Positions 1-10,000 are shown, counted from the first letter of the stretch. The stretch is 39,045 nucleotides of DNA from an uncultured Prevotella sp. (GCA_900315695.1 ONAE01000019.1:1-39045), one strand, 5' to 3'. Made by a program: numbers and translations. The notes: a model not told the origin generated them from the letters alone.

Positions 1-1366
1 CACCTTCTTCCATCGTGCAGAACGTTGGCACACCAGCATATTCACCATCCTTTTCCTCCTCAGTATTTATCTCAGGGTAATTAATGGCAGTAGGGTCGAT
101 GCCACTTACATAATACACATAGTGGTAGCCACTAACAGCCTTTTTCCATTCAGAACCTTCTGGTTTGTAGCTTTCTGCTTTTGTGCCTACTACAGCAAGC
201 AGTTTACCTTTGGAACCGGTTGTCTGAACAGCATAGTAAGTCTTGTCCGACGCTATATTCTCTGTGGCACTTGTATTAGTGATACCCAAGGCCTTGCGCA
301 CGGTTATCATATTGGCAATCTCCTGCTTGTAGGCCTTCCAGTGCTTCAAGAATACACAAGGTGTGCCAGGCATGGCCAGCAGATAGGCGTTAGCAGCGAG
401 TGTATCTTTGCGGAGCGGACCTTGGCTGCTGCCGTCAGGTCGTACTTCTGTATCATGGTTTTCCACAAAGGTGATGGCATATTGACGATAATTGCCGTTA
501 TCGACCTGGTTGCTGACGAGTGGCCAGTTGACATCCTTATTCTCGTTGTTTTTTCCGAGATAGGTCCAGTCGCCCTTGTCCGTTGCGTTACGCACTACAT
601 ATTTGAACTGGAAGTCGAAAGCTGCGCTAGTCTTCCCAGCTCCGTCGATCCATTTTTTGATAGTGCTGCTACTATCCCAACATTCACCTACTGAGAACTG
701 TGGCTTACTATCCTCGTTATACATCTTGGTAAATTCAGCACTATAGCCTTTCACCATATCATAGCGGAATCCAGTATAGCCCAGGTCGTTAAGCAGAAAA
801 TTCAGATAAGCCTTCACGATGGTCTGCACGTTCTCGCTCTTATGGTCCAGGTCGCGCAGGCCGTCCCATTTCTCACCAGTATCTTTATTTTTTCCTACCT
901 GATAGCCTTTTCCTGCCGCTTCATCGTCGGAACAGATATCTTCAGAGGTCATGCGATAGGTCACGCCCTTATATTTCTCTTCTGGGAATTCTACCCAGTT
1001 TTTGAGTTCTTTGCGATGGTTAATAACCACGTCAGCAATGGTTCCGATGCCTTTTTCCTTGAAGGTCTTGATCAGTGAGCGCAGATCTTCTTCTGTTCCG
1101 AAAGAACTATCATAGTTCTCAAACCAATAAAGATCATCGTAGCCCATTGACATACCGCCACAGTTGCCGCTCTGTGGAATCCATACCAGGTCGAACACCT
1201 TCGAGAGATCATCAGCTTGTTTCTCCAGACGTGTCCACTGGGTGTCGGCAAAAGAATCCCAATAAAAGCCTTGAAGCATTACGCCGTTATAGTTCTCAGG
1301 CCATCCCTGTGCCATTGTGGTGATGGTTGAAAAAAACAGAATCAGTGTTGAGTAAAGTTTTCGCAT
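1..1366 (-). CDS. Secreted alpha-amylase, GH13 (partial, 3' end outside window)
   Basis: Endo-acting hydrolase of alpha-1,4-glucan (starch, glycogen, maltodextrin). Translating leftwards from the ATG at 1366-1364 gives an open frame of 455 codons with no stop before the window edge. The protein opens with a Sec signal peptide ending near MAQG and has no lipobox, so it is probably periplasmic or secreted. All four GH13 signatures are readable: region I DVVINH (Asp112), region II GFRYDMVKG with the nucleophile Asp203, region III GECWD with the acid/base Glu228, and region IV FVENHDT with Asp305. It lies last in the Sus-like block, like the Sus amylase, but behind a GH53 unit and a terminator, and it has its own -7 element. 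The missing C-terminus may carry a starch-binding module; this cannot be seen. The family call is secure; the subfamily is not. Confidence 0.93.
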   Translation of the reverse strand, partial: MRKLYSTLILFFSTITTMAQGWPENYNGVMLQGFYWDSFADTQWTRLEKQADDLSKVFDLVWIPQSGNCGGMSMGYDDLYWFENYDSSFGTEEDLRSLIKTFKEKGIGTIADVVINHRKELKNWVEFPEEKYKGVTYRMTSEDICSDDEAAGKGYQVGKNKDTGEKWDGLRDLDHKSENVQTIVKAYLNFLLNDLGYTGFRYDMVKGYSAEFTKMYNEDSKPQFSVGECWDSSSTIKKWIDGAGKTSAAFDFQFKYVVRNATDKGDWTYLGKNNENKDVNWPLVSNQVDNGNYRQYAITFVENHDTEVRPDGSSQGPLRKDTLAANAYLLAMPGTPCVFLKHWKAYKQEIANMITVRKALGITNTSATENIASDKTYYAVQTTGSKGKLLAVVGTKAESYKPEGSEWKKAVSGYHYVYYVSGIDPTAINYPEINTEEEKDGEYAGVPTFCTMEEG

Positions 1367-1404
1367 AAGCTATCAGTTTTCTTGATTGTTGTATAATTCT
1401 GCTG

Positions 1405-1412
1405 CAAAAATA
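1405..1412 (-). promoter_or_regulatory. Bacteroidetes-type -7 promoter element for the GH13 gene
   Basis: Read on the minus strand this is TATTTTTG followed by C, matching the TAnnTTTG -7 consensus. It lies 38 bases before the GH13 start codon and directly after the GH53 terminator hairpin. No clear -33 TTTG is found at the expected 19-21 base spacing, so the promoter may need an activator. Confidence 0.5.
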
Positions 1413-1419
1413 CGAAAAA

Positions 1420-1446
1420 AGCCGTTTGGTTGTTCTCCAAACGGCT
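1420..1446 (-). terminator. Intrinsic terminator of the GH53 gene
   Basis: A perfect 10-bp stem (AGCCGTTTGG / CCAAACGGCT) with a 7-base loop. Read on the minus strand it is followed by six T residues; on the plus strand it is followed by GTTTTTCT, so it could work in both directions. It ends the GH53 transcript and isolates the GH13 gene. Confidence 0.85.
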
Positions 1447-1467
1447 GTTTTTCTGCTAATTACATTG

Positions 1468-1481
1468 CGCAAACGGTTGCA
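1468..1481. promoter_or_regulatory. Probable LacI-family operator upstream of the GH13 gene
   Basis: The 14-mer CGCAAACGGTTGCA differs at two positions from the perfect palindrome TGCAAACGTTTGCA found at 10263-10276 between susC and the lacI-type gene. It lies 56 bases upstream of the GH13 -7 element, in the 3' untranslated region of the GH53 gene. The match to the 10263 site suggests the same regulator binds both; this is inference. Confidence 0.5.
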
Positions 1482-1503
1482 TGCTTGCATGTTAACCACT
1501 GAG

Positions 1504-2601
1504 TTAACTCACGGTTTTCGGACAAATCGACTGAATTCTTTCATTGCAGGGAGTGTTTTGCTTGTCGAAAAGTCCACGGTTCAGCCAGCCCTTCGTCACC
1601 TCATTGCCGAAGCCATTCTCCTCAGGGAACCACCAGAAGAGTCCTGTCACATTGTGGTGCTTGTTTAGTTCCGTCACAAGTTCACGGGTGAACTGGGTCT
1701 GGCCCTCCACACTGATAGGGTAGAACTCCGCATATTGGTCGCCCTTGGACCAGGGATCACGTTCGTGACTATAATAGGCGGCGGTTTCCACAATCATCAC
1801 GGGCTTTTCGGGGAAGAGCCAGTTTAGCTTATCGAGTGTACGTCCGAGATTGGGGATGGTGCCTTGCCACATAGGGTAGTAACTGAGTCCGATGATATCG
1901 TAGTCTACCTGATGGCGGCGCAGTTGCTGGTAATAGTTTCGGGTGATGTCCCAGTCGCCGGTCTTTTCTGTATGGATAATGATCTGTGATTTCGGACATA
2001 TCTCACGACATGCCTTACAGCCAGCTTTGAGGAAGTAGCATAAGATATCAAACCCCTCACTTCCTGATGGGTCAATCTTGGCTGTCGGCCAAAGCATGCC
2101 GTTTGTAATTTCATTACCCACTTGTATCATCTCCGGCATGACACCAGCCCGTTTCATCGCTTGTAGCGAAGCGCAGGTGTAAGCATAGACACTGTCAGCA
2201 AGCTGCTGCCTGTCGCAGCCTTTCCACCGCTTAGGCGTGAACTGCTTGCCGGGATCGGCCCAGGTGTCGCTGTAGTGGAAGTCAAGCATCACCTGCATAC
2301 CGGCCTTCTTGATCTGCCGGCAAAGACCTATGACGTAATTCAGATCTTGACAGACTCCTTCGCCCTTATGGCTTTCAGGGGCATTCTGTGGATCTACGAA
2401 GAGCCGGACGCGAATCATGTTCCATCCCTGTTGTTTGACAAATGGCAGGAAACTGACCTTCCGACCGTTGAAGTCCTTATAGACCGTGTGCTGTGCCTCG
2501 TACGACGGCAACATCGACGCATCACCACCCAGCAACTTTGGGGTTTGTGCGGTGGCTGTCGTATAAACAAATAAACTAATAAAAACTAAATACTTCTTCA
2601 T
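1504..2601 (-). CDS. Arabinogalactan endo-beta-1,4-galactanase, GH53
   Basis: Cleaves internal beta-1,4-galactosyl bonds of type I arabinogalactan (pectic galactan). The 365-residue protein starts at the ATG at 2601, because this gives a clean Sec signal peptide (MKKYLVFISLF to TATAQ) and fits the -7 element at 2629-2636; an upstream in-frame start at 2631 would overlap the promoter. Family marks: LLGGDASML near the N-terminus, NMIRVRLFVDP (about 61-71), MLDFHYSDTWADPGKQ (about 105-120), acid/base Glu164 in QVGNEITNG, and nucleophile Glu272 in MIVETAAYY. The length is normal for a single-domain GH53. It stands alone between its own promoter and terminator, wedged between susF and the amylase, so it looks like an independent cassette inside a starch locus. 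A galactan-specific SusCD pair is not seen here. Confidence 0.93.
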   Translation of the reverse strand: MKKYLVFISLFVYTTATAQTPKLLGGDASMLPSYEAQHTVYKDFNGRKVSFLPFVKQQGWNMIRVRLFVDPQNAPESHKGEGVCQDLNYVIGLCRQIKKAGMQVMLDFHYSDTWADPGKQFTPKRWKGCDRQQLADSVYAYTCASLQAMKRAGVMPEMIQVGNEITNGMLWPTAKIDPSGSEGFDILCYFLKAGCKACREICPKSQIIIHTEKTGDWDITRNYYQQLRRHQVDYDIIGLSYYPMWQGTIPNLGRTLDKLNWLFPEKPVMIVETAAYYSHERDPWSKGDQYAEFYPISVEGQTQFTRELVTELNKHHNVTGLFWWFPEENGFGNEVTKGWLNRGLFDKQNTPCNERIQSICPKTVS

Positions 2602-2628
2602 AAAATGTGTTAGTTGTCTTATACGGTC

Positions 2629-2636
2629 CAAAGATA
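2629..2636 (-). promoter_or_regulatory. -7 promoter element of the GH53 gene
   Basis: Minus-strand TATCTTTG matches TAnnTTTG exactly and lies 27 bases before the chosen ATG. No -33 TTTG is present at normal spacing. Three phased repeats lie just upstream (2669-2734), which fits an activator-dependent promoter. Confidence 0.6.
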
Positions 2637-2668
2637 CGATTTTTTTTCGAATTATGTAAGAATTCTTA

Positions 2669-2734
2669 GATTTAAATCTAGCACTTTTTAGAATTAAATG
2701 TAAATAGTGCTGGAATTAAATCTAGCAAAAACTG
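2669..2734. repeat. Three tandem 22-bp regulatory repeats upstream of GH53
   Basis: Three direct copies begin at 2669, 2691 and 2713, exactly 22 bp apart. Copy 1 is GATTTAAATCTAGCA, copy 3 is GAATTAAATCTAGCA, and the middle copy GAATTAAATGTAAAT keeps only the left half. A spacing near two helical turns, lying upstream of a promoter with no clear -33 box, is what an AraC-type activator binding direct repeats would give. The regulator is not identified; the motif is unlike the array upstream of the arabinan susC. Confidence 0.6.
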
Positions 2735-2749
2735 CGATTGAGAACAAAT

Positions 2750-2775
2750 CAGGCGGGTCGTTTGAGACCCGCCTG
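2750..2775 (-). terminator. Terminator hairpin after susF
   Basis: A 10-bp GC-rich stem (CAGGCGGGTC / GACCCGCCTG) with a 6-base loop lies 20 bases past the susF stop codon. On the minus strand the tail is ATTTGTT, a weak T-tract. It probably ends the susCDEF transcript. Confidence 0.75.
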
Positions 2776-2795
2776 AAAATTTAGGTTAATGAAAA

Positions 2796-4193
2796 TTACT
2801 TCTTTGTCATCTTGCAATAAGCCTTTCCATCGCAGTATGCAAAGAGTTGGATGAAATAAGATCCAGCTTCTGCAACCTTGATGTTTGCACCACCCTGAGT
2901 CAGTGCGTCTGCGGTACCACCCCAGTTGATGTCCCAGCCATCATTTGCACGGAATTTCATTTCGTCAGCCTTCAGATCGATGGTTGTTTCCCAAGCACCG
3001 GTTTCCTTATTATAGGTCATATCAGTGTCTGCATCCCAACCACCGTCCTGAGCAGGACCAACGATACCGATGGTTGTAATCGGAATCAGACTGTATGTCA
3101 TGGCTGCTATATCAGCGTTAACTTGATAGTAACCAGCATCTGCTTTAAGGTTGCTGCCTTGTTCTGCCAAAGAACCATCAGAGCTACCAGCACCCCAGTC
3201 GGGAGCATCCCAAGAGTCTGCGTGACTACGGAACTTGAACTCGCCGTCGAGATACATAAATCCTACATACTTACCATCGAAGTCTTTTCCTTTCAGATAA
3301 TCTACAGGATTACCCCAACCATTGTTATTGCCAGCCTCGTAAATATACTCTTCATAGTCAACAGCCTTCACGCTATAGGTGAAACTTAGCATGTCTATCT
3401 GTACCAGAATCTTCTTAGCACCAGCAGGTACACAGAAAGAGTTGTCGGCACCAAGATTGTAACGGTAGTCGAAACGTCCCTCCTCAGCTTGGCTGTCACC
3501 GCCTACGATACCGAACAACTTACTCCAGTCACCATCTCCGATAGCGTCGCAAGCATCGTCGTCACCGAAAGCAAACCAGGTGTCACCTTCAGTAGCTGCG
3601 TCGAATACGACCGTGAAGATAGGATCCTCATAAACATCTTTGCCGCTATGATTAAATTTAATGGATCTTTCAGCGGCCGAGGGAGCCCATTCGTTAGGAC
3701 CACCTACGATGTAGTAAGCAGGCGAGATGTGGGGAGCTTTTGGTGTGATAGTCAGTGTGCACGTACCAGCATCTACGTAGGCACCCTGTCCGTCGATCAT
3801 CATGTCGGCATAGACATGAGCCTCAATCTCACGAGCCACAGGACGCATGCCATAAGTATTGGCTATCAAATTCTGCAGATCGCTCTTGGCAAACATATCA
3901 ACGTTATCGGCAGCCTTAATCTCATCCAATTCTTCACCTTCGATGGTGGGTACAAAACGGATGTGCTGAATGGTTGTACCTTCAGGCAGCGTGCCGTTGA
4001 GCGTGATGATTTTTACAAGATCCTCAGATGTGTTCAGGTCAACAGCAGTAGCGCTGGCTGAGAAGCCTGGGATAGTAATGGCTTCCTCCGGATCATAGGT
4101 CTGCTGGGACTTCCAGTCCTTGTAGTCATCGCTACAGGCTGCCATAAGCAGACCTGTAATTGCGATTGACAAATATGATAATATCTTTTTCAT
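2796..4193 (-). CDS. susF: SusF-like surface starch-binding lipoprotein
   Basis: Outer-membrane lipoprotein expected to hold starch at the cell surface for the SusCD transporter. The 465-residue protein has a lipoprotein signal with Cys20 in LMAAC followed by SDD, which fits surface export. An N-terminal SusE/SusF-type immunoglobulin-like domain (about 35-150) precedes repeated CBM-like beta-sandwich units starting around YYIVGGPNEW, IYEAGNNNGWGNP and TIGIVGPAQDGGWD; each opens with a short strand and a Trp-bearing loop, as in starch-binding SusE/F units. It is the last gene of the susCDEF run, 23 bases after susE, and is followed by a terminator. Binding specificity is inferred from family and from the GH13 gene downstream. 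Confidence 0.85.
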   Translation of the reverse strand: MKKILSYLSIAITGLLMAACSDDYKDWKSQQTYDPEEAITIPGFSASATAVDLNTSEDLVKIITLNGTLPEGTTIQHIRFVPTIEGEELDEIKAADNVDMFAKSDLQNLIANTYGMRPVAREIEAHVYADMMIDGQGAYVDAGTCTLTITPKAPHISPAYYIVGGPNEWAPSAAERSIKFNHSGKDVYEDPIFTVVFDAATEGDTWFAFGDDDACDAIGDGDWSKLFGIVGGDSQAEEGRFDYRYNLGADNSFCVPAGAKKILVQIDMLSFTYSVKAVDYEEYIYEAGNNNGWGNPVDYLKGKDFDGKYVGFMYLDGEFKFRSHADSWDAPDWGAGSSDGSLAEQGSNLKADAGYYQVNADIAAMTYSLIPITTIGIVGPAQDGGWDADTDMTYNKETGAWETTIDLKADEMKFRANDGWDINWGGTADALTQGGANIKVAEAGSYFIQLFAYCDGKAYCKMTKK

Positions 4194-4216
4194 ATCTTTA
4201 CTTAATTTGGGGTTAG

Positions 4217-5383
4217 TTACTTAATCTCACCACTATCATTACCGAAGTTCAGATAAAGCTTCTGACCAGCATTTCCAGCTACGCGCTCCTGATCACCGCC
4301 TGCACCACGATAAACAATCTTCGTGCCGAATACCATGAACTCAGTCTTCCACCAGTCGATTCCTTCAATCTTAATGTATGCACGTACGCCGTCGCCGTCG
4401 CCGCCAGGTACGCTCCTTGCGAATGCAGGTGATACGAACTGACCGTCAAGTGTAGTCGGAATCTCTAACATTGTACCGTCCTCGAGTTCTTTCCAGTCAC
4501 CATTTGGTGTCACGGGGCCCATCAGATAGACGTTCGGTTCCTCGAATTGAGCGTCATAGACGATGTCACGACCTGCTACTTCTGCCGTAATAACCATCAG
4601 ATACCAACCTGGCTTAGAAGAAGCGATGTTGCCACCACCATCAACGATGTCACCAGCACGAGAACCACCGATGTTGCGCAGACCGGCGTAACCTACTTCG
4701 CCGCCATCCCAAGCTTTCTCTGCATTGAACTTCAGACCTGACTCATCAATCCATACGATGTGCCAGAACTTGTTAGGAGCATCATAGGTAGGAGCCATCG
4801 TCACAGAGGTATCCCAGTTCCAGCCGTTGAAGTTACCAACTGCATAGAGGTTTGCCGGCGGATTAACAGGAGGCAGAGAGAACTGCAAGAGGACTTTTTG
4901 CAGCGACACGATGTTTGAAGTGGTCTCTGTGCCTTCGATAGCACTACCGGCATACTTTGTAGCTGCAGCACGAACCTGGAAGTAAACGGGGATAGTAAGG
5001 GGGAATTCCTCTGTATCATATCCCTCGGCCAGTGCCAAAGTGGTCAGTTCTGAAGCCAGAGAGGCTGCGTCAACCACTAACTTAGAGGATGCAGCGCTTA
5101 AGATGTCAACACTGTTTTCCATGTTAGATTTCAACGAAGCGGAAACGGTGTAGTTCGTATAAGCGGGGAATCCGTAGTTGGGCAGACTGTTAAGAGTGAG
5201 ATTTACCGTCTCAGAGTTTGCCAGGTCAAAGATGGCGTTCTCAGACATACCTGGTATGTTGAGCACCAGCGAACCGTCAGTAGGATTCTGCAGGGTCGGA
5301 TTTGAGTCGCGGTCATCCGCACAAGCCGAAAGGATGCAGATGCTGCAGAGCAACAGTAATGCGGACTTTATTATTTTTTTCAT
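4217..5383 (-). CDS. susE: SusE-like surface starch-binding lipoprotein
   Basis: Surface glycan-binding lipoprotein of a starch utilisation system. The 388-residue protein has a lipoprotein signal with Cys21 in LSAC followed by ADDRDSNP. It then has the SusE N-terminal domain (LVLNIPGMSENAIFDL, about 39-54, with the two-strand pattern of the PF14292 type) and two CBM-like modules, starting near NLYAVGNFNGWNWD and NVYLMGPVTPNGDW. Aromatic residues in these openings are the usual starch contacts. It lies between susD (20-base gap) and susF (23-base gap) with no promoter in between, so it is in one operon with them. It is shorter than SusF by about one module, as in the classical Sus system. Confidence 0.86.
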   Translation of the reverse strand: MKKIIKSALLLLCSICILSACADDRDSNPTLQNPTDGSLVLNIPGMSENAIFDLANSETVNLTLNSLPNYGFPAYTNYTVSASLKSNMENSVDILSAASSKLVVDAASLASELTTLALAEGYDTEEFPLTIPVYFQVRAAATKYAGSAIEGTETTSNIVSLQKVLLQFSLPPVNPPANLYAVGNFNGWNWDTSVTMAPTYDAPNKFWHIVWIDESGLKFNAEKAWDGGEVGYAGLRNIGGSRAGDIVDGGGNIASSKPGWYLMVITAEVAGRDIVYDAQFEEPNVYLMGPVTPNGDWKELEDGTMLEIPTTLDGQFVSPAFARSVPGGDGDGVRAYIKIEGIDWWKTEFMVFGTKIVYRGAGGDQERVAGNAGQKLYLNFGNDSGEIK

Positions 5384-5403
5384 AACGCTTTAAACTTTTT
5401 AAA

Positions 5404-7014
5404 TTACTTGTATCCCTGATTCTGCTTCAGGTTAGTATTTGTTGCAATCTCATTAGAGGGGATAGCGTAGATATTGAGGTCTGCGCTGAAAGATGTACCA
5501 TCTTGGGCACCACCCTTCCATTGCCACTTGTAGCTGTTGTTACCACCATAGAGACCGAAGCGGATCAGATCCACGCGACGGCGTCCCTCATAGTAGAACT
5601 CACGTGCCCATTCGTCGATGATATTATCAAGCGTATAAGTGTTCTTAGTGGTAGCATTGGCGCGCTGGCGCAGACGGTTGATAAGCTCAGTGCCTGTAGC
5701 TGTTGTTGAGCCACCATTCTGACGAGCATCAGCCTCGGCTGCAGTCAGATAAGCCTCTGCCAGGCGGAACAGGAAGAAGTCGGTATCGGGGAAAGAGGCA
5801 TTCTTAGTGGCACCATTGTCACTGCGGAAGTTGGTCCACTTTGCAACACCGAAGCCTTGTAGGAAGTCTGTGGGTTTGTCAATGTAGAGAGAACGGCCTT
5901 CTGAACAGAACAGCGCACGGTCATCGTTAGCAGCTTTTGCTAAATCGTATGACTGCCCCTCAGGCGTAGTAGCGTTCGGGAAGAACTTCAGCACCAGCTC
6001 CGGGCGTGCACGGTTACCACCCCATGCCTGATCGGTATTGTTGGTGGCAGTGGGATCAAGTGGGTTTGCGTGCATCTTACCATCAAAGGTAGAAGCGATG
6101 CAGAACAGAGCTCCACCCCAGCTGGTAGTTGTTGAACCATCCTGCAGAATGGGGAATACAGCCTCGTAGGCAGCACTGCTCTCACCATTGTCAGCCATGA
6201 ACAGCATCTGGTATGCACTCCACTGGTTAGCACCTGCGGTGTTTAGCTGATAGTTTGCGTTGATCACCTTGTTAGCATACTCAGCGGCCTTTGCCCACTG
6301 TGCTGTGCCTGTATAGACTTCAGCATTTAAATACAGACGGGCCAGCAGCATCCAGCAAGCACCCTTGGTGGCACAACCATAGTCCTTGTCACTTGACTTC
6401 ATGGCTTTGGCTTCCATCAGGTTGGGCTCTGCTTCAAGCAGCTCCTTCTCAATCCATGTGTAAGCCTCTTGGCGAGTGATCTGTTGAGGCTTCTCAAGTG
6501 TCTCAGTGAAAGGAATGTTGCCAAAGGCATCCATCAGCATATAGTATTGAAGAGCACGTAAGAAACGAACCTCTGCCTTCTTTTGGTCATCACCGCCTTC
6601 GCCCACTTCGTTCAGGTAGCTATTGCAGTAGTTGATACCTGTGGTAAGACGATAATAGTACATGTGCATCATTGGGTGAGAAGCATCATACTGGTTGAAG
6701 TTGAAACCAGCGATACCAGGGTCACCCCAGCAGCAGATAGACTCATCAGTAGGCAGCTCGTTAGAGTTGAAGAGCTGGCGGATAAATCCTGCTGTACCAC
6801 CATCATATCCGTCAATATCGGAATCACCGTTAGCACCACCGTTTCCAGGCAGGGCCAGGTTTGCATAGCACTTCAAATAGAGACCATCCAGATTTAATTC
6901 TGTGGAGAGGTTAGGATCGATGGGCTCCACATCCAAGTCCTTGGTGCAGGAGGTTACTCCTAAAGCCAGGGCAAGTGCTGCTGCGGGAATAATATTCTTA
7001 ATGATATATTTCAT
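5404..7014 (-). CDS. susD: SusD-like starch-binding lipoprotein
   Basis: Lid and glycan-binding partner of the SusC transporter at the outer membrane. The 536-residue protein has a lipoprotein signal with Cys23 in GVTSC. Typical SusD features follow: the QLFNSNELPTDESICCWGDPG stretch near 85-105, the RFLRALQYYMLMDAFGNIPF helix (TPR-like core), an RLAEAYLTAAEADARQNGG motif and the C-terminal EWAREFYYEGRRRVDLIRFG motif of the SusD family. It follows susC by 22 bases. The NELPTDE/WGDPGIAGFN block resembles starch-type SusD proteins, which together with SusE/SusF and GH13 supports starch as the ligand. Confidence 0.93.
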   Translation of the reverse strand: MKYIIKNIIPAAALALALGVTSCTKDLDVEPIDPNLSTELNLDGLYLKCYANLALPGNGGANGDSDIDGYDGGTAGFIRQLFNSNELPTDESICCWGDPGIAGFNFNQYDASHPMMHMYYYRLTTGINYCNSYLNEVGEGGDDQKKAEVRFLRALQYYMLMDAFGNIPFTETLEKPQQITRQEAYTWIEKELLEAEPNLMEAKAMKSSDKDYGCATKGACWMLLARLYLNAEVYTGTAQWAKAAEYANKVINANYQLNTAGANQWSAYQMLFMADNGESSAAYEAVFPILQDGSTTTSWGGALFCIASTFDGKMHANPLDPTATNNTDQAWGGNRARPELVLKFFPNATTPEGQSYDLAKAANDDRALFCSEGRSLYIDKPTDFLQGFGVAKWTNFRSDNGATKNASFPDTDFFLFRLAEAYLTAAEADARQNGGSTTATGTELINRLRQRANATTKNTYTLDNIIDEWAREFYYEGRRRVDLIRFGLYGGNNSYKWQWKGGAQDGTSFSADLNIYAIPSNEIATNTNLKQNQGYK

Positions 7015-7036
7015 AACTTTTTCTCCTTTATTATAT

Positions 7037-10000
7037 TTAGAAATTCACGTTAAGACCAACTATAATCGAGATAGGACGTGGGTACATGTTCTGATCGACA
7101 CCATTGCCGATTTCAGGATCCAAACCCTTGTACTTTGTAATTGTGAACACGTTAGCGCAAGATGCGTATACACGTCCACCAATACCTTTATAGCTGTTGC
7201 CCTTGAACAGACTGTCGAAAGAGTAACCCAGCGTGATGTTATCACACTTCAGGAAAGAAGCGTTTGTCACGTAGTAATCTGACTGGTTAGCAGTCAGCTC
7301 CCATGTCTGCCAGTTGCGATCCATCGCATCTATCAGATGGTTGCTCATATAGGCCTGCTGTACCCATGCACCGGTTTCACCAACATTGCTTGAACCACGC
7401 AGTACATCGTTGAAGACGTAGTTTCCGAGGCTGGCACGGAGTGAGAAGCCGAGGTCGAACTTCTTATATTCTACGCGAGAAGAAAGACCCATGGTTACAG
7501 GAGGTGTCGGGTTCTTATAGAGGTAACGGTCCTCAGGTGTGATCACACCATCACCATTACGATCAACAACACAGTTCTCGATAGGCTTACCATTGGCATC
7601 ATATACCTGCTGATATACATAGAAGGAGTTGGCGGCATAACCTACTTGGTGAGCCTGTACATAGTTACCTGTACCACCACCGGCGTTAGGACCGGTTTCT
7701 ACGGGCAGACCGTTGCTTGATACACCCTCCAAGTCGGTAATCTCGTTCTTGTTGTAGGTAAAGTTGTAATCCAGCTGCCAGAACCAATCCTTTGTCTGAA
7801 CAGCCTTCCAGCTGATGGATGCTTCGAAACCGGTATTCTTCAATGAACCGATGTTCTGCCACATCATGTTCTTGTAACCCGACATTGCCGGAGCCTTAGC
7901 ATAGTTCAGCAGATCAGTAGTCTTACGATAGTAGAAGTCAAAGCTGGCGGTCAGGCGCTGATCCAGGAAGCCTAAGTCCAAACCTACATTATAAGTCGTT
8001 GTGGTCTCCCATTTCAAATCTTCTGTGTAGTTATCTGGACGATAAAGAGTACCATCAAGACCTGCAATAGGATACAGACCATTGGTACCAACACTCTTTG
8101 AATAAGTATGGATCCAACCGTAGTCTGATACACCATCCTGCTGACCGGTCTTACCCCATCCGAGACGGAGCTTCAGGTCGCTGATCGGCTCAACGTCCTT
8201 CAAGAACGACTCCTGCTTGATCTTCCAAGCCAGAGCTACAGAGGGGAAAAGTGCCCAGTGCTTTTTGAAACGTGAAGAACCATCATTACGAAGTGTAGCT
8301 GTCAGCATGTAGCGATCCATGAATGTGTAGTTCAAACGGCCAAAGAATGAAACGAGATAGTGCTCGGTTCTGAATTGCTTGAGATCATCAGCATATTCAT
8401 AGTCAGCCTGCTGACCGGGTTTCTCCTTGTTGGTTAATGGATAGTAGCGAGGCTTATCAGTAAACTCACTGCTCCAAAAGCGCTGCCACTCATAACCAGC
8501 CATGATGTCGAAATGATGATCCTTATTGAAGTCCTTGTAGTACTGTGCATAGGCACTCAAAGTGGTGTTACGCTTTACCTTCTGCCAGTAACCATCCTTA
8601 CCGTAGTACATACTACCAGGTGTAGCAGGAGAGCTTGGGAAGAGGTTGGTATGCTGACGGCCCTTTGAGATATCGATACCCAGCGTGGCGTGCAAGCGCA
8701 AATCCTCAAAACCGTGTATCTTATAGTCAAAATCGGCACTACCGATGAATGAACGGCTATGAGCCACGTCAGTCTGATTGTTCAGCAACGCAAGCGGGTT
8801 GCTGGTTGCATCCTTAAACTTGGTGAGCGGCCAATTGTCATCATTCAGTGAAGAACCAGAACCGAGCCACTCATAGTAACCACCGAAGTTTTGCAGCATC
8901 TGTCCTGCGTTGGCACCCAGCATGTCCTTGCTGTACTGAGAGGTGAATGAGTAGGGATCCTGAGTCGGATCCATGCTGATGGCAGCACCTACAGCACCGG
9001 TATTGGCATAAGAAGAACGACTATACATGCCCTTGGCATTCAGGTCGATCTTCAGGTGATCATCCAGCAGACTGGGGTTGAGGTTGAACGAAGCTGTTAC
9101 ACGCTTAAAACCAGATTCCTTTAAAGTACCCTGCTGGTTCGTGTAGCCTAAAGATACGCGATAAGGTAGCTTTTTCAGAGCGCCGGTCAGCGTCACGTTG
9201 TGATCGTGGGATACGGCGGTTCTATAAATCAGATCCTGCCAGTTTGTATTAGCGGTACCAAGTGCACGATAAGCGTCATGGTCGGTGCCATACAGATTGG
9301 TGATGTAAGAACGGAACTGGTCACCGTCCATGACTTCAAGTGTCTTTTTATTCATGCTGATAGTCATACTTCCAGCATAAGATACCTGAGGAGCCATACC
9401 CATGCGCCCTTTCTTGGTAGTGATGATGATAACACCATTAGAACCACGGCTACCATAAATGGCGGTGGCTGAGGCGTCTTTCAGTACGTTGAACGACTCG
9501 ATATCCTGTGGATTAATCGTTGAAAGGATGTTTGGAGCACCAGCTACGCCACTGTTGTCGATGGGGATACCGTCGATAACGATCAGCGGGTCGTTTGAAG
9601 CTGACAGTGACGAACCACCACGAATACGGATCTTAGATCCTGCACCAGGCTCACCACTGTTTGAAGTGATATTCACACCTGCTACTTTACCAGCCAACAT
9701 ATCCTGAGCATTTACCACCAGACCTTTATTCTTTGAATCTGGTTTTAGGGCGGTCACTGATCCTGTCAGGTCGCTCTTTCTTGCGACACCATAACCGATC
9801 ACTACCACTTCGTTCAGTACAGCAGCGTCGTCGGTCAGTGTTACCTCTACATTTGGTGCGGCCTTTACTGTGGCAGTCTGATAGCCAACATAAGAGACAG
9901 TAATGGTTGCACCCTCATTTGCCTTCAGTACGAAGTTACCGTCAAAATCAGATACGGTAGCGGTCTGTGTGCCCTCTACGCGTACTGTTGCACCGATAAT

